Assembly (NCBI GenBank): GCA_948441255.1
Contig: CAOJPS010000005.1
Location: forward strand, 1 to 32,654
Origin: an uncultured Eubacteriaceae bacterium
GTDB taxonomy: Bacteria; Bacillota; Clostridia; Lachnospirales; CAG-274
Reading direction: 5' to 3'
Length of the DNA: 32,654 nt
The translations under genes and the position numbers were made by a program. The stretch's first letter is position 1, and every line of letters begins with the position of its first letter. Below, in pieces: positions 23,565 to 32,344 of the stretch. Below the pieces are notes generated by a model. It did no database searches. It was not told where the DNA came from and saw only the letters and a program-made list of their open reading frames with translations.

Positions 23565-25790
23565 TCACATAATATAAACGGGATTAAGCGTTATATTAAT
23601 ATTAATTCCACTTACGTCATAACACTCCCTAAGTCTGTCAAGGCAGTACAGAACATAATTTTTCAAATTCCTCTCACGCACTCCCTTAACAATAATTTTC
23701 CATCGATACTGATTTTTTATTTTTGAAACAGTTGCAGGAGAAGGACCTATATGTTCAAACTGATTATTTTTATTAAATTTAACCATTATATCCAAAAGAG
23801 CAAACAAAGCTTTAATAACCTTTTTCTCATCAAAAGAAACAAACATAATAAAAAATATATGAGAAAAAGGAGGATACATCATTTGTTTTCTTACAGTAAT
23901 CTCGTGATTATAAAAAGAAATATAATCATTATTTTTAGCAAACTCAATACTGTAATGCTCCGGATTATATGTCTGAATAAAAACACTGCCTTTAACAGAA
24001 GCCCTGCCCGCTCTGCCAGAAACCTGAGTAAGCATCTGAAAAGTATTTTCAGCACATTTAAAATCACCCGAATTAAGCGACATATCAGCAGCGACAACCC
24101 CCACCACTGAAACATTAGGAAAATCAAGCCCTTTAGCAATCATTTGAGTTCCAATAAGTATATCGGCGTCTCCGCGAGCGAATTTTTTAAGAATATTCTC
24201 GTGGGCATTTTTACCTGAAGTAGTATCCAAATCCATTCTAAGAATACGTGCCTCTGGAAAAATTTTTTTTGTTTCCTCCTCAATCTTCTGAGTACCCGTT
24301 CCAAAATATTTTATATATTGGGAACCACACCTGGGACAATTTTTAGGATTAGCGAGAGTTTTTCCGCAATAATGACAAATAAGTTTGTTTCCGCTCAAAT
24401 GATAAGTATAATTTACATTACAGGATTCACACTCCATAACATAGCCGCATTTACGGCAAGACACAAAAGTCGAGTAACCTCTTCGGTTTAAAAATAAAAT
24501 TGTTTGCCTGCCATTAAGAAGATTGTCCTCAATAGCGTTAAGCAAAGAAGAACTGAATACAGATTTATTGCCGTTTTCAAGTTCCTTACGCATATCTATA
24601 ACATTAATCTCCGGAAAACTCTTATTAACTCTGCTGCTTATAGTAACAAGGTCAAACTCACCAATATTAGCTTTATAATAAGTGGATATATCAGGAGTAG
24701 CGCTTCCAAAAACAGTAATAGAACCACATATTCTGCCTATCTCAATTGCAATTTCTCTAACATCATATTTAGGAGTTGTTTCTGACTTATAAGTGCTCTC
24801 GTGCTCTTCATCAATTATAACAGCGCCAAGATTAGCAAACGGAGTAAAAATTGCCGACCTTGGACCAATCATAATAGAAATCTCACCCTCACGAGCTTTT
24901 TTCCACTGGTCAAATCTTTCGCCGGCAGATAAACGAGAATGCGTAACCGAAACCAATCTTCCAAATCTGCTCATAAATCTATTAACCGTCTGAGGGGTCA
25001 AAGAAATCTCCGGGACAAGAACAATAGCCTGTTTTCCCGCTTTCAAAACAGCTTCAATAATCCGCATATAAATTTCCGTTTTCCCGCTGCCTGTAACCCC
25101 ATGAATCAAAACAGGTTTTATATCATTTGAGTAAAACTTATTCAAAACAAAATTAATCGCGTTTTTTTGTTCATCTGTAGGGACAAAGGGATTAGTCTTT
25201 TTCACAAAAGAAAAATCCAAAACATCTCTTTTAATTTCTCTGTCCAAAACATTAATAAGACCTTTCTTTTCAAGAGCGGAAATAGGCGACAAATTTATTT
25301 CAAGGAGCATTTTAATCTCGTCAACCGCTGTTCCATCAAATTCACAAAGAAAATTTAAAACTCTGCTCTGCAAATTATTCTTCGACACACATTTGTCAAA
25401 GAGAATCTGAAAATCCTCTTTCTTTCTGTTCAAATACACATATCCGCGAGTTTTGTCTTTAACAATAGATGGCATAATACACCGCAAGCATTCTGAAAGA
25501 GTAGAATAGTATTTTTCTTTCATAAATTTAGCAAGCTCAATAGCATTTTCAGAAAAAACAGGATACTTGTCCATAATAGAAATGACGCATTTCAGCTTAT
25601 CTGAAGGCACGTCCGTATATTCTGAAAAACCAATAACATATCCCTCATATTTCTTATTACCCTTTCCAAAAGGAACAATAACTCTCATACCAACACATAA
25701 TTGACCTTTGAGCGTATCAGGAATAATATAATTAAAAATTCTGTCAACATTTTTATGAGTAATAGAAATAATAACCTCCGCATATTTCAT
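23565..25790 (-). CDS. priA: Primosomal replication restart helicase PriA
   Basis: PriA reloads the replisome on repaired forks. The 741-residue protein has the N-terminal DNA-binding domain (about 1-105), a winged-helix region, and the helicase core with Walker A GVTGSGKT (231-238), DEEH (327-330) and SATPD (363-367). Eight zinc-cluster cysteines follow (445, 448, 454, 457, 472, 475, 485, 488), then GTGTQKIEEE and the helicase C-terminal motifs (SGRAGR). In Bacillus coaBC lies between rpoZ and priA; here it is missing. Confidence 0.96.
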   Translation of the reverse strand: MKYAEVIISITHKNVDRIFNYIIPDTLKGQLCVGMRVIVPFGKGNKKYEGYVIGFSEYTDVPSDKLKCVISIMDKYPVFSENAIELAKFMKEKYYSTLSECLRCIMPSIVKDKTRGYVYLNRKKEDFQILFDKCVSKNNLQSRVLNFLCEFDGTAVDEIKMLLEINLSPISALEKKGLINVLDREIKRDVLDFSFVKKTNPFVPTDEQKNAINFVLNKFYSNDIKPVLIHGVTGSGKTEIYMRIIEAVLKAGKQAIVLVPEISLTPQTVNRFMSRFGRLVSVTHSRLSAGERFDQWKKAREGEISIMIGPRSAIFTPFANLGAVIIDEEHESTYKSETTPKYDVREIAIEIGRICGSITVFGSATPDISTYYKANIGEFDLVTISSRVNKSFPEINVIDMRKELENGNKSVFSSSLLNAIEDNLLNGRQTILFLNRRGYSTFVSCRKCGYVMECESCNVNYTYHLSGNKLICHYCGKTLANPKNCPRCGSQYIKYFGTGTQKIEEETKKIFPEARILRMDLDTTSGKNAHENILKKFARGDADILIGTQMIAKGLDFPNVSVVGVVAADMSLNSGDFKCAENTFQMLTQVSGRAGRASVKGSVFIQTYNPEHYSIEFAKNNDYISFYNHEITVRKQMMYPPFSHIFFIMFVSFDEKKVIKALFALLDIMVKFNKNNQFEHIGPSPATVSKIKNQYRWKIIVKGVRERNLKNYVLYCLDRLRECYDVSGININITLNPVYIM

Positions 25791-25827
25791 TTAACTACCG
25801 TCTTTCAAAAAAATAAATTTTAGAAAG

Positions 25828-25844
25828 CACTTGTTAAACAAGTG
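25828..25844 (-). terminator. Hairpin directly after rpoZ
   Basis: CACTTG and CAAGTG (25828-25833 and 25839-25844) form a short stem immediately after the rpoZ stop, with a T-rich but interrupted tract beyond it on the minus strand. It may attenuate transcription into priA rather than stop it. Confidence 0.45.
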
Positions 25845-25849
25845 TTTTC

Positions 25850-26365
25850 TCATTCTTCCTCAGCGTCAGATTCATCGTCATCTGTTTCCTCAAAATCAGT
25901 ATCATCAATTATTTCATCATCTAATTCATCAGTATCAAAAGTTTCATCATCCAATTCATCAAAATCCGAAACATCAAATACATCAAAATCATCCGTTTCC
26001 TCGTCTATTTCTTCAGAAATATTCTCATCAAGCCCATTATCCATATTAGTATTATCTTCCGGTTTTTTACTTAAATAATCTTCTTCATTAGTAAAATAAT
26101 CTTCCTCATTAAAAACAGGGTGAAGATTCAAAACAGTACCCTCTCCCTCAGGAACTACCTTAATTTTTCCTTCATTAATTTCTTCAACGGCTGTAGAAAG
26201 CGGTTTTCCCTTTGTATTCTCAACCATAGGCTCATCACCGTCAATAATTTGTCTTGCTCTTTTCGAAGCCGCAATAACAATAGTATAACGGCTAGTAATC
26301 TCCGAAGCGTCCTCAGTATCTTTATTAAGTACCTCCATTAATTCCGCATAAGATGGTTTAAGCAT
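25850..26365 (-). CDS. rpoZ: RNA polymerase omega subunit with long acidic C-terminal tail
   Basis: Omega helps assemble RNA polymerase by binding beta'. The first 85 or so residues are a normal omega (MLKPSYAELMEVLNKDTEDA, ITSRYTIVIAASKRARQII, then KPLSTAVEEINEGKI). The remaining 87 are about half Asp and Glu by my count (45 of 87), in loose repeats of DELDDE and similar, with aromatic residues spaced through them. Total length 171 is twice that of typical omega. AAAGGAG precedes the ATG. The start abuts the gmk stop, so the two are co-translated. A short hairpin follows. Confidence 0.93.
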   Translation of the reverse strand: MLKPSYAELMEVLNKDTEDASEITSRYTIVIAASKRARQIIDGDEPMVENTKGKPLSTAVEEINEGKIKVVPEGEGTVLNLHPVFNEEDYFTNEEDYLSKKPEDNTNMDNGLDENISEEIDEETDDFDVFDVSDFDELDDETFDTDELDDEIIDDTDFEETDDDESDAEEE

Positions 26366-26974
26366 TTAATTATCTCCTTTCAAAATATGTTTTAAGTTCA
26401 AATTTCTGCAAGCTTTCATTTTTTCGGACTTAACTATACAATTAATATCGCAAGCAGCTTTTTCAACAGAGTCATTAATAACAATATAATCGTATTTATC
26501 AATAATGTCAAATTCTTCTTTGGCTCTTTTAAGTCTAAGCTCAATTTTTTCGGGAGTTTCTGTCGCGCGTCCCAAAAGTCTTTTTTCAAGTTCTTCCATA
26601 TTTGGCGGAGTAAGAAAAATAAGTACAGCTTCTGGATAAATTTCTTTAACTTTCAAAGCGCCCTGAACCTCTATTTCCAAAATAACAACCTTATTATTTC
26701 GAATATTTTCATTAACATAGTCAATAGGCGTACCATAATAATTTCCGCAAAAACAAGCATACTCAAGGAGCTTATTATTATCAATCATATTTTGAAATTC
26801 TTCCATAGTTTTAAAAAAGTAATGAACTCCATTTTTTTCATTGTTTCTTGGCTCTCTTGTGGTTGCCGAAATTGACAGCATATAAGAATCGTCTTTTTTA
26901 AGCTGTTCCACAACAGTACCTTTTCCCGCTCCTGACGGACCTGAAATAATTATAAGAATACCCTTATCATTCAT
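26366..26974 (-). CDS. gmk: Guanylate kinase
   Basis: Gmk converts GMP to GDP with ATP. The 202-residue protein has the P-loop GPSGAGKGT near residue 12, SISATTREPRNNEKNGVHYFF and EIEVQGALKVKEIYPEAVLIFL, the family-typical segments. CAGGAGAG precedes ATG 26974. The rpoZ gene follows with no gap. A MITE separates it from remA, so it may depend on a promoter in that interval. Confidence 0.97.
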   Translation of the reverse strand: MNDKGILIIISGPSGAGKGTVVEQLKKDDSYMLSISATTREPRNNEKNGVHYFFKTMEEFQNMIDNNKLLEYACFCGNYYGTPIDYVNENIRNNKVVILEIEVQGALKVKEIYPEAVLIFLTPPNMEELEKRLLGRATETPEKIELRLKRAKEEFDIIDKYDYIVINDSVEKAACDINCIVKSEKMKACRNLNLKHILKGDN

Positions 26975-27013
26975 TATATTAAATCTCTCCTGTTTTTTAA
27001 ATATTTATTCTAA

Positions 27014-27153
27014 GGAAACTCCGTATAATTCAAAAATAAAAATAATTTTTAAAAAAAATTGAAGTGATAGTGTTATTTTTCCTGAAAAATGACACGATAA
27101 CGGAAATTTTAACTTTAAAAAATTATTTTTAATATCCTTTGTTCGGTGTTTCC
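27014..27153 (+). mobile_element. MITE-like palindromic element, 140 bp (copy B)
   Basis: The left end GGAAACTCCGTATAATT and right end CGGTGTTTCC are inverted repeats. CTAA flanks both sides (27010-27013 and 27154-27157), a perfect 4-bp duplication. Its plus strand is nearly the same as the minus strand of 9627-9767 throughout, including GAAGTGATAGTGTTATTTTT and AAAATGACACGATAACGG. It lies between the remA hairpin and gmk and has no gene. Confidence 0.88.
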
Positions 27154-27212
27154 CTAAAAAAACTGTTTTTTCAGTATAAAAAAATAAATTTTATACTATA
27201 AACAATAGAACT

Positions 27213-27264
27213 TATCTGAAAACTACCATAAGACATCAGTTGTGTATATTTTAGTTTTCAGATA
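27213..27264. terminator. Hairpin after remA
   Basis: TATCTGAAAACTA (27213-27225) and TAGTTTTCAGATA (27252-27264) are perfect complements around a 26-base loop. The right arm starts about five bases after the remA stop. No strong T run follows on the minus strand, so termination may be incomplete. Confidence 0.55.
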
Positions 27265-27268
27265 CGCT

Positions 27269-27574
27269 CTAGCTATTATTTTCATCATCAATATCATCAA
27301 TTTCAATTTCATTATGATATATATCATTGTCCTTTGCGATAATTCTGTTCGCAACTGTTTCTGGCTGAATAGATGATAAAATAATATGGTCACTGTCAGT
27401 AATAATAACAGCTCTGGTTCTCCTGCCATATGTAGCGTCAATAAGCTTACCCTCATCTCTGCCATCTTGAATAAATCTTTTAATAGGCGCAGATTCAGGG
27501 CTTACAACAGCAACAATCCTATTTGCGGGAACAATATTCCCAAAACCGATGTTAATAAGCTTAGCGTTGTTCAT
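27269..27574 (-). CDS. remA: RemA-family DNA-binding regulator (DUF370)
   Basis: RemA in Bacillus activates biofilm matrix and osmoprotection operons. The 101-residue product has the family sequence [20 protein letters not shown] (about 6-25), [29 protein letters not shown] and [18 protein letters not shown]. An acidic tail ([11 protein letters not shown]) is added. It sits in the usual yicC-remA-gmk order. AAAGGA precedes the ATG. Target genes in this organism are unknown. Confidence 0.93.
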   Translation of the reverse strand: MNNAKLINIGFGNIVPANRIVAVVSPESAPIKRFIQDGRDEGKLIDATYGRRTRAVIITDSDHIILSSIQPETVANRIIAKDNDIYHNEIEIDDIDDENNS

Positions 27575-27746
27575 AAATTAAAATTCCTTTCGATAGCAAA
27601 ACAATAAAATAATAAGTCAGTATTTACTAAAATTTACACTTCGTTAATTACAAATATTTTTTTATGAAATAAATATGAATAATCTTTGAATATTATCAAA
27701 AATTTTTTTGTTGTTTTCAGTTTAAAGTTTTGTAAATTGTCATAAA

Positions 27747-28628
27747 TCACTCAATATTTTGAATTTGTTCTCTAATTTTTTCAATATCGCTTTTAATTTC
27801 AATAATTATATTAGTAACCTCTAAATCAGTAGTTTTAGAGCCAATTGTATTTGCCTCCCGATTCATTTCTTGTACAATAAAATCAAGTTTTCGTCCAACC
27901 GGCTCCGTTTCCTCCAAAAAAGACTTCATTTGTGAAATATGACTAAAAAGTCTTGTAATTTCCTCATCAACACACACTTTTTCAGAAAACACCGCAACTT
28001 CCGTCAAAATTCTACTCTCGTCAAATCCCATATTTCTAAGTTCTGAAAGTTTATCACGAAGTCTTTCCTCATATTTCTTCTCCGCAAAAGGGGCTCTCTC
28101 CTCAACCTTTTTAATATTATCATAAATAATATCAAGTTTGCTAAGGAGATTTTCTTTAATAGCGTCACCCTCAGCCTCACGCATATTTATAAACATAGTA
28201 AGCGCTGTTTTAACAGCATTGAAAAGCGGCTCCGTAATTTCATTTTCCTTTTCCTCAGTCAAAAAATTTTTCTCAACAGTAAGAATCTCGGGAAACTTTG
28301 AGATAAGCCCAACTGATATATCGTCAATTGCGCCATATCTTATTTTAATATTCTCAAGAGCATTTACATAGCTATCCGCAAGAACCTCATTCAAATTTAT
28401 TTTAATATCATTTTTGGAATATGTATCAAAAGACACATAAACATCAGTTTTCCCCCTAAAAACCTGTTTTCCAACTATTTTTCTCACATAATCCTCAAAA
28501 GCAGTCATAGATCTTGGCATTTTTACACTGATATCATTATATCTGTGATTAACAGATTTAATCTCAACAACAAATCTGCGGTTGTAAAGAGTATGTTCGC
28601 CTCTCCCATACCCTGTCATACTTCTCAT
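27747..28628 (-). CDS. yicC: YicC-family endoribonuclease
   Basis: YicC-like proteins (YloC in Bacillus) are metal-dependent endoribonucleases that affect small-RNA and mRNA turnover. The 293-residue product has the N-terminal MRSMTGYGRGEHTLYNRRFV, VEIKSVNHRYNDISVKMPR, and the C-terminal DUF1732 part with GRKLDFIVQEMNREANTIGS. I chose ATG 28628 after GGAGGTG, with family-like sequence starting there. It heads the cluster leading to fmt; rqcH diverges from it. Confidence 0.93.
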   Translation of the reverse strand: MRSMTGYGRGEHTLYNRRFVVEIKSVNHRYNDISVKMPRSMTAFEDYVRKIVGKQVFRGKTDVYVSFDTYSKNDIKINLNEVLADSYVNALENIKIRYGAIDDISVGLISKFPEILTVEKNFLTEEKENEITEPLFNAVKTALTMFINMREAEGDAIKENLLSKLDIIYDNIKKVEERAPFAEKKYEERLRDKLSELRNMGFDESRILTEVAVFSEKVCVDEEITRLFSHISQMKSFLEETEPVGRKLDFIVQEMNREANTIGSKTTDLEVTNIIIEIKSDIEKIREQIQNIE

Positions 28629-28662
28629 AAATAAACACCTCCGAAATAGCAATTATAAAATA

Positions 28663-28692
28663 TTGACTATATGCCGTATATTCTATTATAAT
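28663..28692 (+). promoter_or_regulatory. Promoter of rqcH
   Basis: TTGACT (28663-28668), an 18-base spacer and TATAAT (28687-28692) lie about 54 bases before the rqcH start. Confidence 0.75.
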
Positions 28693-28745
28693 ATGTAATG
28701 AAAACTATTGCAATAATTTATGAAAAAACTTTGGAGGATTTACAA

Positions 28746-30506
28746 ATGGCACTTGACGGAATAACAATATCAAATATAATAAACGAATTAAAAACAAAGC
28801 TTCTAGGAGGGCGTGTAGATAAAATATATCAGCCTGAAAACGATGAAATAATAATATCTATAAGGAGTTTGGGAAAAGCCCACAAGCTTTTAATAACAGC
28901 AAACGCCTCCCACCCAAGACTGCATTTAACAGAAAAAAGCAAATCCAATCCAATGCAGCCTCCTCTTTTTTGTATGGTATTAAGAAAATATCTCACAAGC
29001 GGAAAAATAATTGGCATAACCCAGCCAAACTTCGAGAGAATAATAAATATCCATATAGAATCAATAAACGAACTTGGAGATTATTCCACAAAAAAACTTA
29101 TTGTAGAAATAATGGGCAAACACAGTAACATAATTTTAACAGATGAAAACGATATAATTCTTGACGCCGCAAAACACATAAGCCACGAAAAAAGTTCCAT
29201 AAGAGAAGTTCTGCCAGGAAAAACTTATTTTTTTCCACCGTCAAATAAATTTGACGCAATGCTTTTAGACGAAAAAAATTTCAAAATTTCCATACAAAAA
29301 AGTCACACAAAAAAACTTCAAAATTTAATATACGAACATTACAATGGAATAAGTCCTTCTTTTGCCTCGGAAATTTGTTTTCGCGCTTCGCTCGACCCAT
29401 CGGACAATGTTTCTCAAACTTCCGAAAATGACTTGAATAAATTATACCAAAACTTCAAATCCATAGTTGAAAACATAAAAAACGGCAATTTCTCACCAGA
29501 AGTAATTTATTCAGAGAAAAATAAGCTTTTTGAGTTTTCATCAATAGAAATGAAACAGTACAATTTGTTAAAAAAACAAAAATTTTTATCAATATCCGAT
29601 TTGCTAGAGTTTTTCTATGCTGAAAAAGATGCTCAATACAGAATGAACCAAAAATCACAAGACTTAAAAAAACTCATAAATCACAACATAGAACGCTGCG
29701 CAAAGAAAAAGGATATGCAGATAAAAACATTAAAAGAAATATCAAACCGTAACACACTAAAGCTGTATGGTGAACTTATAACAGCAAATATATATTCCAT
29801 ACCAAAAGGAGCCGAAGTCTTTACAACACAAAACTTTTATGATGAAAAACTCTCAGAAATTACCATTCCCCTCGACCCCACACTTACAGCGCCGGAAAAC
29901 GCGCAAAAATATTTCAGGCGATATAATAAAGAAAAAAGAACTTTTTCAGCTGTACAAACACAAATGAAACAAAATGACGAAGAACTTTTATACCTTGAGG
30001 GAATACTAACGTCAGTACAAACCTCAACAGACGAACAGGACATAAAAGAAATACGTCAGGAATTGTACGAACAAGGTTTTATAAAAAAATTAAAACAGTC
30101 TAAAGGCAAAATAAAAACTGAAAAATCAAAACCGCTGCATTATATTTCTTCAGATGGTTTTCATATGTACGTAGGAAAAAACAATCATCAAAACGACGAA
30201 CTTACACTAAGATTCGCCAAAGGAAACGATATGTGGTTTCACACAAAACAAATTCCAGGCTCTCATGTAATAGTAGTAAGCGAAGGAAAAGTCATTCCAA
30301 ACAAAACATTAAATGAGGCGGCGTCACTCGCGGCATTTTACAGCAAAGGAAAAAATTCCGCTCTTGTCCCTGTAGACTATACCCTCAAAAAATTTGTAAA
30401 AAAGCCTGCCGGCGCAAAACCAGGAATGGTCATTTATGAAACGAACAAAACAGCCTATATCACCCCAAATGAGGAAGATATTTTAAAAATAAAAAAAGCC
30501 GATTAA
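28746..30506 (+). CDS. rqcH: RqcH/NFACT-family ribosome quality control protein
   Basis: RqcH binds stalled 50S-peptidyl-tRNA and adds C-terminal alanine tails that mark nascent chains for decay. It was earlier annotated as fibronectin-binding protein. The 586-residue product has an NFACT-N domain (MALDGITISNIINELKTKLL to about 220), a long coiled coil (about 250-430) and NFACT-R with FAKGNDMWFHTKQIPGSHVI (about 495-515). I chose ATG 28746 after GGAGG; the frame is open to 28698 but homologues begin here. It is divergent from yicC. Confidence 0.94.
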   Translation: MALDGITISNIINELKTKLLGGRVDKIYQPENDEIIISIRSLGKAHKLLITANASHPRLHLTEKSKSNPMQPPLFCMVLRKYLTSGKIIGITQPNFERIINIHIESINELGDYSTKKLIVEIMGKHSNIILTDENDIILDAAKHISHEKSSIREVLPGKTYFFPPSNKFDAMLLDEKNFKISIQKSHTKKLQNLIYEHYNGISPSFASEICFRASLDPSDNVSQTSENDLNKLYQNFKSIVENIKNGNFSPEVIYSEKNKLFEFSSIEMKQYNLLKKQKFLSISDLLEFFYAEKDAQYRMNQKSQDLKKLINHNIERCAKKKDMQIKTLKEISNRNTLKLYGELITANIYSIPKGAEVFTTQNFYDEKLSEITIPLDPTLTAPENAQKYFRRYNKEKRTFSAVQTQMKQNDEELLYLEGILTSVQTSTDEQDIKEIRQELYEQGFIKKLKQSKGKIKTEKSKPLHYISSDGFHMYVGKNNHQNDELTLRFAKGNDMWFHTKQIPGSHVIVVSEGKVIPNKTLNEAASLAAFYSKGKNSALVPVDYTLKKFVKKPAGAKPGMVIYETNKTAYITPNEEDILKIKKAD

Positions 30507-30509
30507 AAC

Positions 30510-30558
30510 TTAAAACGCTGATTATTTCAAATTATATTTGAAACAATCAGCGTTTTAA
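30510..30558. terminator. Bidirectional terminator between rqcH and the coiled-coil gene
   Basis: TTAAAACGCTGATT pairs with AATCAGCGTTTTAA, and the pairing continues inward as TTTCAAA/TTTGAAA. A and T runs flank both sides. It separates convergent genes. Confidence 0.92.
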
Positions 30559-30563
30559 AAAAC

Positions 30564-31070
30564 TCAATTTCCGGTTCCCCTAAGTTCCTGTCTATTTTTA
30601 TATACAAGGTCAATTTCTTTACTAAGAAAATCTTCAGTTTCTCTTGAATTTCTCGCAAATTCCTCAAGCGTCACCCTAATAGCCTGCTCCGTTTGAGCCA
30701 ATAAATTATCAGCGTATTCAACAGCCGCAATACGCATCTCTCTTGAAGTATCTTTTGCCTCTCCCATAATAATTGAAGCTTCTTCCCTTGCCTTCTTGGC
30801 TATTTCGTGTTCACTGATAAGCCTTTCACACTTTTCTTCGGCATCCTTAATAATACTTTGCGCTTTGTTATTGGCGTCATTAATAATTTTATCACAATTA
30901 TCAGCAATTCTCTGTGCCTGTTTAATTTCACCTGGCAAACTTAATCTTATATCGCCAATTATCTCAAATATCTCATCTTTGTCAATAGAAATTTTTTTTG
31001 AAAAAGGTCTTGGTGCGCTTTTATCCAAAAGGTCTTCAAGATCATCAAGCAAATCAAATATAGAATTCAT
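30564..31070 (-). CDS. DivIVA/AtpF-like coiled-coil protein of unknown function
   Basis: The 168-residue product starts MNSIFDLLDDLEDLLDKSAP and then forms a long helix (about 45-165) rich in Ala, Glu, Lys and Arg, with KAQSIIKDAEEKCERLISEH resembling the stalk of ATP synthase subunit b or a DivIVA-type coiled coil. There is no signal peptide or membrane segment. Such proteins follow coaD in many Clostridia and are often labelled ATPase without proof. I chose ATG 31070 after GGGGGG. It lies downstream of rsmD-coaD and ends at the shared terminator. I cannot assign a function. Confidence 0.7.
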   Translation of the reverse strand: MNSIFDLLDDLEDLLDKSAPRPFSKKISIDKDEIFEIIGDIRLSLPGEIKQAQRIADNCDKIINDANNKAQSIIKDAEEKCERLISEHEIAKKAREEASIIMGEAKDTSREMRIAAVEYADNLLAQTEQAIRVTLEEFARNSRETEDFLSKEIDLVYKNRQELRGTGN

Positions 31071-31154
31071 AAAAACCCCCCTATAGCAAATTTTCAAATT
31101 TTCAAAAATTCATCTTACAGCAATTCTCAAAATTTTTAAATCAAATAACAAAAA

Positions 31155-31649
31155 TTATTTTTTACGCGATATTTCCTTAAATTTATCAACAATAATATTT
31201 TTCAAAACCTCTGGAACCATTCCCGAAATGTCCCCTCCAAACATAGCTACCTCTTTAACAACACTCGAACTCAAGTACAAAAACTGTGTACTTGTAGGAA
31301 TAAACAAAGTTTCAATATTTTCATTTAAACTTCTGTTTGTAAGTGCCATCTGAAATTCATACTCAAAATCAGTAACAGCTCTAAGTCCTCTTATAACCAG
31401 CTTAGCGTCAACTTTTTTAACAAAATCGCACAAAAGTCCCGAAAATGGCATAACTTCAACATTAATCAAATCTTCTGTAAGTAATTTAATATGTTCAACC
31501 CTTTCTCTAATAGAAAAAAGAGAATTTTTAGACGGATTTTCCAAAACACCCACAACAAGACTGTCAATAAAACCTGAAGCCCTTTTAATAATATCAAGAT
31601 GGCCATTTGTAGTAGGGTCAAAACTGCCTGGATAAACTGCTTTATTCAT
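31155..31649 (-). CDS. coaD: Phosphopantetheine adenylyltransferase
   Basis: CoaD makes dephospho-CoA from phosphopantetheine and ATP. The 164-residue protein has PGSFDPTTNGHLDII with the TxGH-type motif at residues 14-17, VIRGLRAVTDFEYEFQMALTN with its conserved Arg and Asp, and the YLSSSVVKEVA segment. The start overlaps the rsmD stop by 8 bases; GGAGG for coaD lies inside the end of rsmD. The rsmD-coaD pair is conserved in Firmicutes. Confidence 0.96.
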   Translation of the reverse strand: MNKAVYPGSFDPTTNGHLDIIKRASGFIDSLVVGVLENPSKNSLFSIRERVEHIKLLTEDLINVEVMPFSGLLCDFVKKVDAKLVIRGLRAVTDFEYEFQMALTNRSLNENIETLFIPTSTQFLYLSSSVVKEVAMFGGDISGMVPEVLKNIIVDKFKEISRKK

Positions 31650-32214
31650 TTTCTAAATCCTCCGAATAATTATATTCGATAAACGTCATTTTAATTTTAT
31701 TATAGTTCTTTATCCTAAAAACATTAAAACCCTCCGCGATAATATCCGTTTCAGACGCTGACTGTTCCGCAATAATAAAGCCATTACTTCTAAGAACCTC
31801 TGCCTTTAAAATCATTTTTAAAGTTTCTTCAACCAAGCCTTTTTTATATGGAGGGTCCATAAAAATAATATCAAATTTCTGTTTTTCTCTTCCAAATTTT
31901 AAAACAGCGTCAAAAACGTCAGATTTTAAAATTCTTGCTTTTTCAAAAAGACGAGTAAACTTCAGGTTTTCCTCAATAACGCTGACACTTTCCCTTGATG
32001 AGTCAACAAAAACAGCACTTTTTGCCCCTCTTGATAAAGCCTCAATACCAATCCCGCCGGAACCGCTGTACAAGTCCAAAAAATCGATGTCATATAAATC
32101 ATTCGCGATTATATTAAATAAAGATTCCTTAATACGGTCAATAGTAGGTCTTGTGTCTATTCCAATCGGAGCCTTAAGTCTAAGCCCCCTTGCGTTTCCC
32201 GATATAACACGCAT
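31642..32214 (-). CDS. rsmD: 16S rRNA (guanine-966) N2-methyltransferase
   Basis: RsmD methylates G966 of 16S rRNA with SAM. The 190-residue product has MRVISGNARGLRL and RPTIDRIKESLFNII at the start, the SAM site DLYSGSGGIGIEALSRGA and the catalytic DPPY (in IIFMDPPYKKG). AAGGATG precedes ATG 32214. It is transcribed from the promoter at 32292-32320 and overlaps coaD. Confidence 0.94.
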   Translation of the reverse strand: MRVISGNARGLRLKAPIGIDTRPTIDRIKESLFNIIANDLYDIDFLDLYSGSGGIGIEALSRGAKSAVFVDSSRESVSVIEENLKFTRLFEKARILKSDVFDAVLKFGREKQKFDIIFMDPPYKKGLVEETLKMILKAEVLRSNGFIIAEQSASETDIIAEGFNVFRIKNYNKIKMTFIEYNYSEDLENE

Positions 32215-32291
32215 ACAAAAACATCCTTACAAATAAAAAATAAATAAAAGTGTATTCTAAAATTATATAAATCAAATACACACTAACTATC

Positions 32292-32320
32292 ATTATACAA
32301 TATATTAATTAAACTGGCAA
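32292..32320 (-). promoter_or_regulatory. Promoter of rsmD-coaD
   Basis: On the minus strand TTGCCA (32315-32320) and TATAAT (32292-32297) are 17 bases apart. A short dyad, GTGTATT/AATACAC (32250-32283), lies in the leader. Confidence 0.7.
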
Positions 32321-32344
32321 ATAATTTTTTAAAAAATTTTCAAA

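Noticed and set aside
25831-26078. Plus-strand frames rich in Ser or His opposite the rpoZ tail
   Set aside because: They are the antisense readings of the acidic repeats (GAT/GAA read in reverse) and have no start signals of their own.
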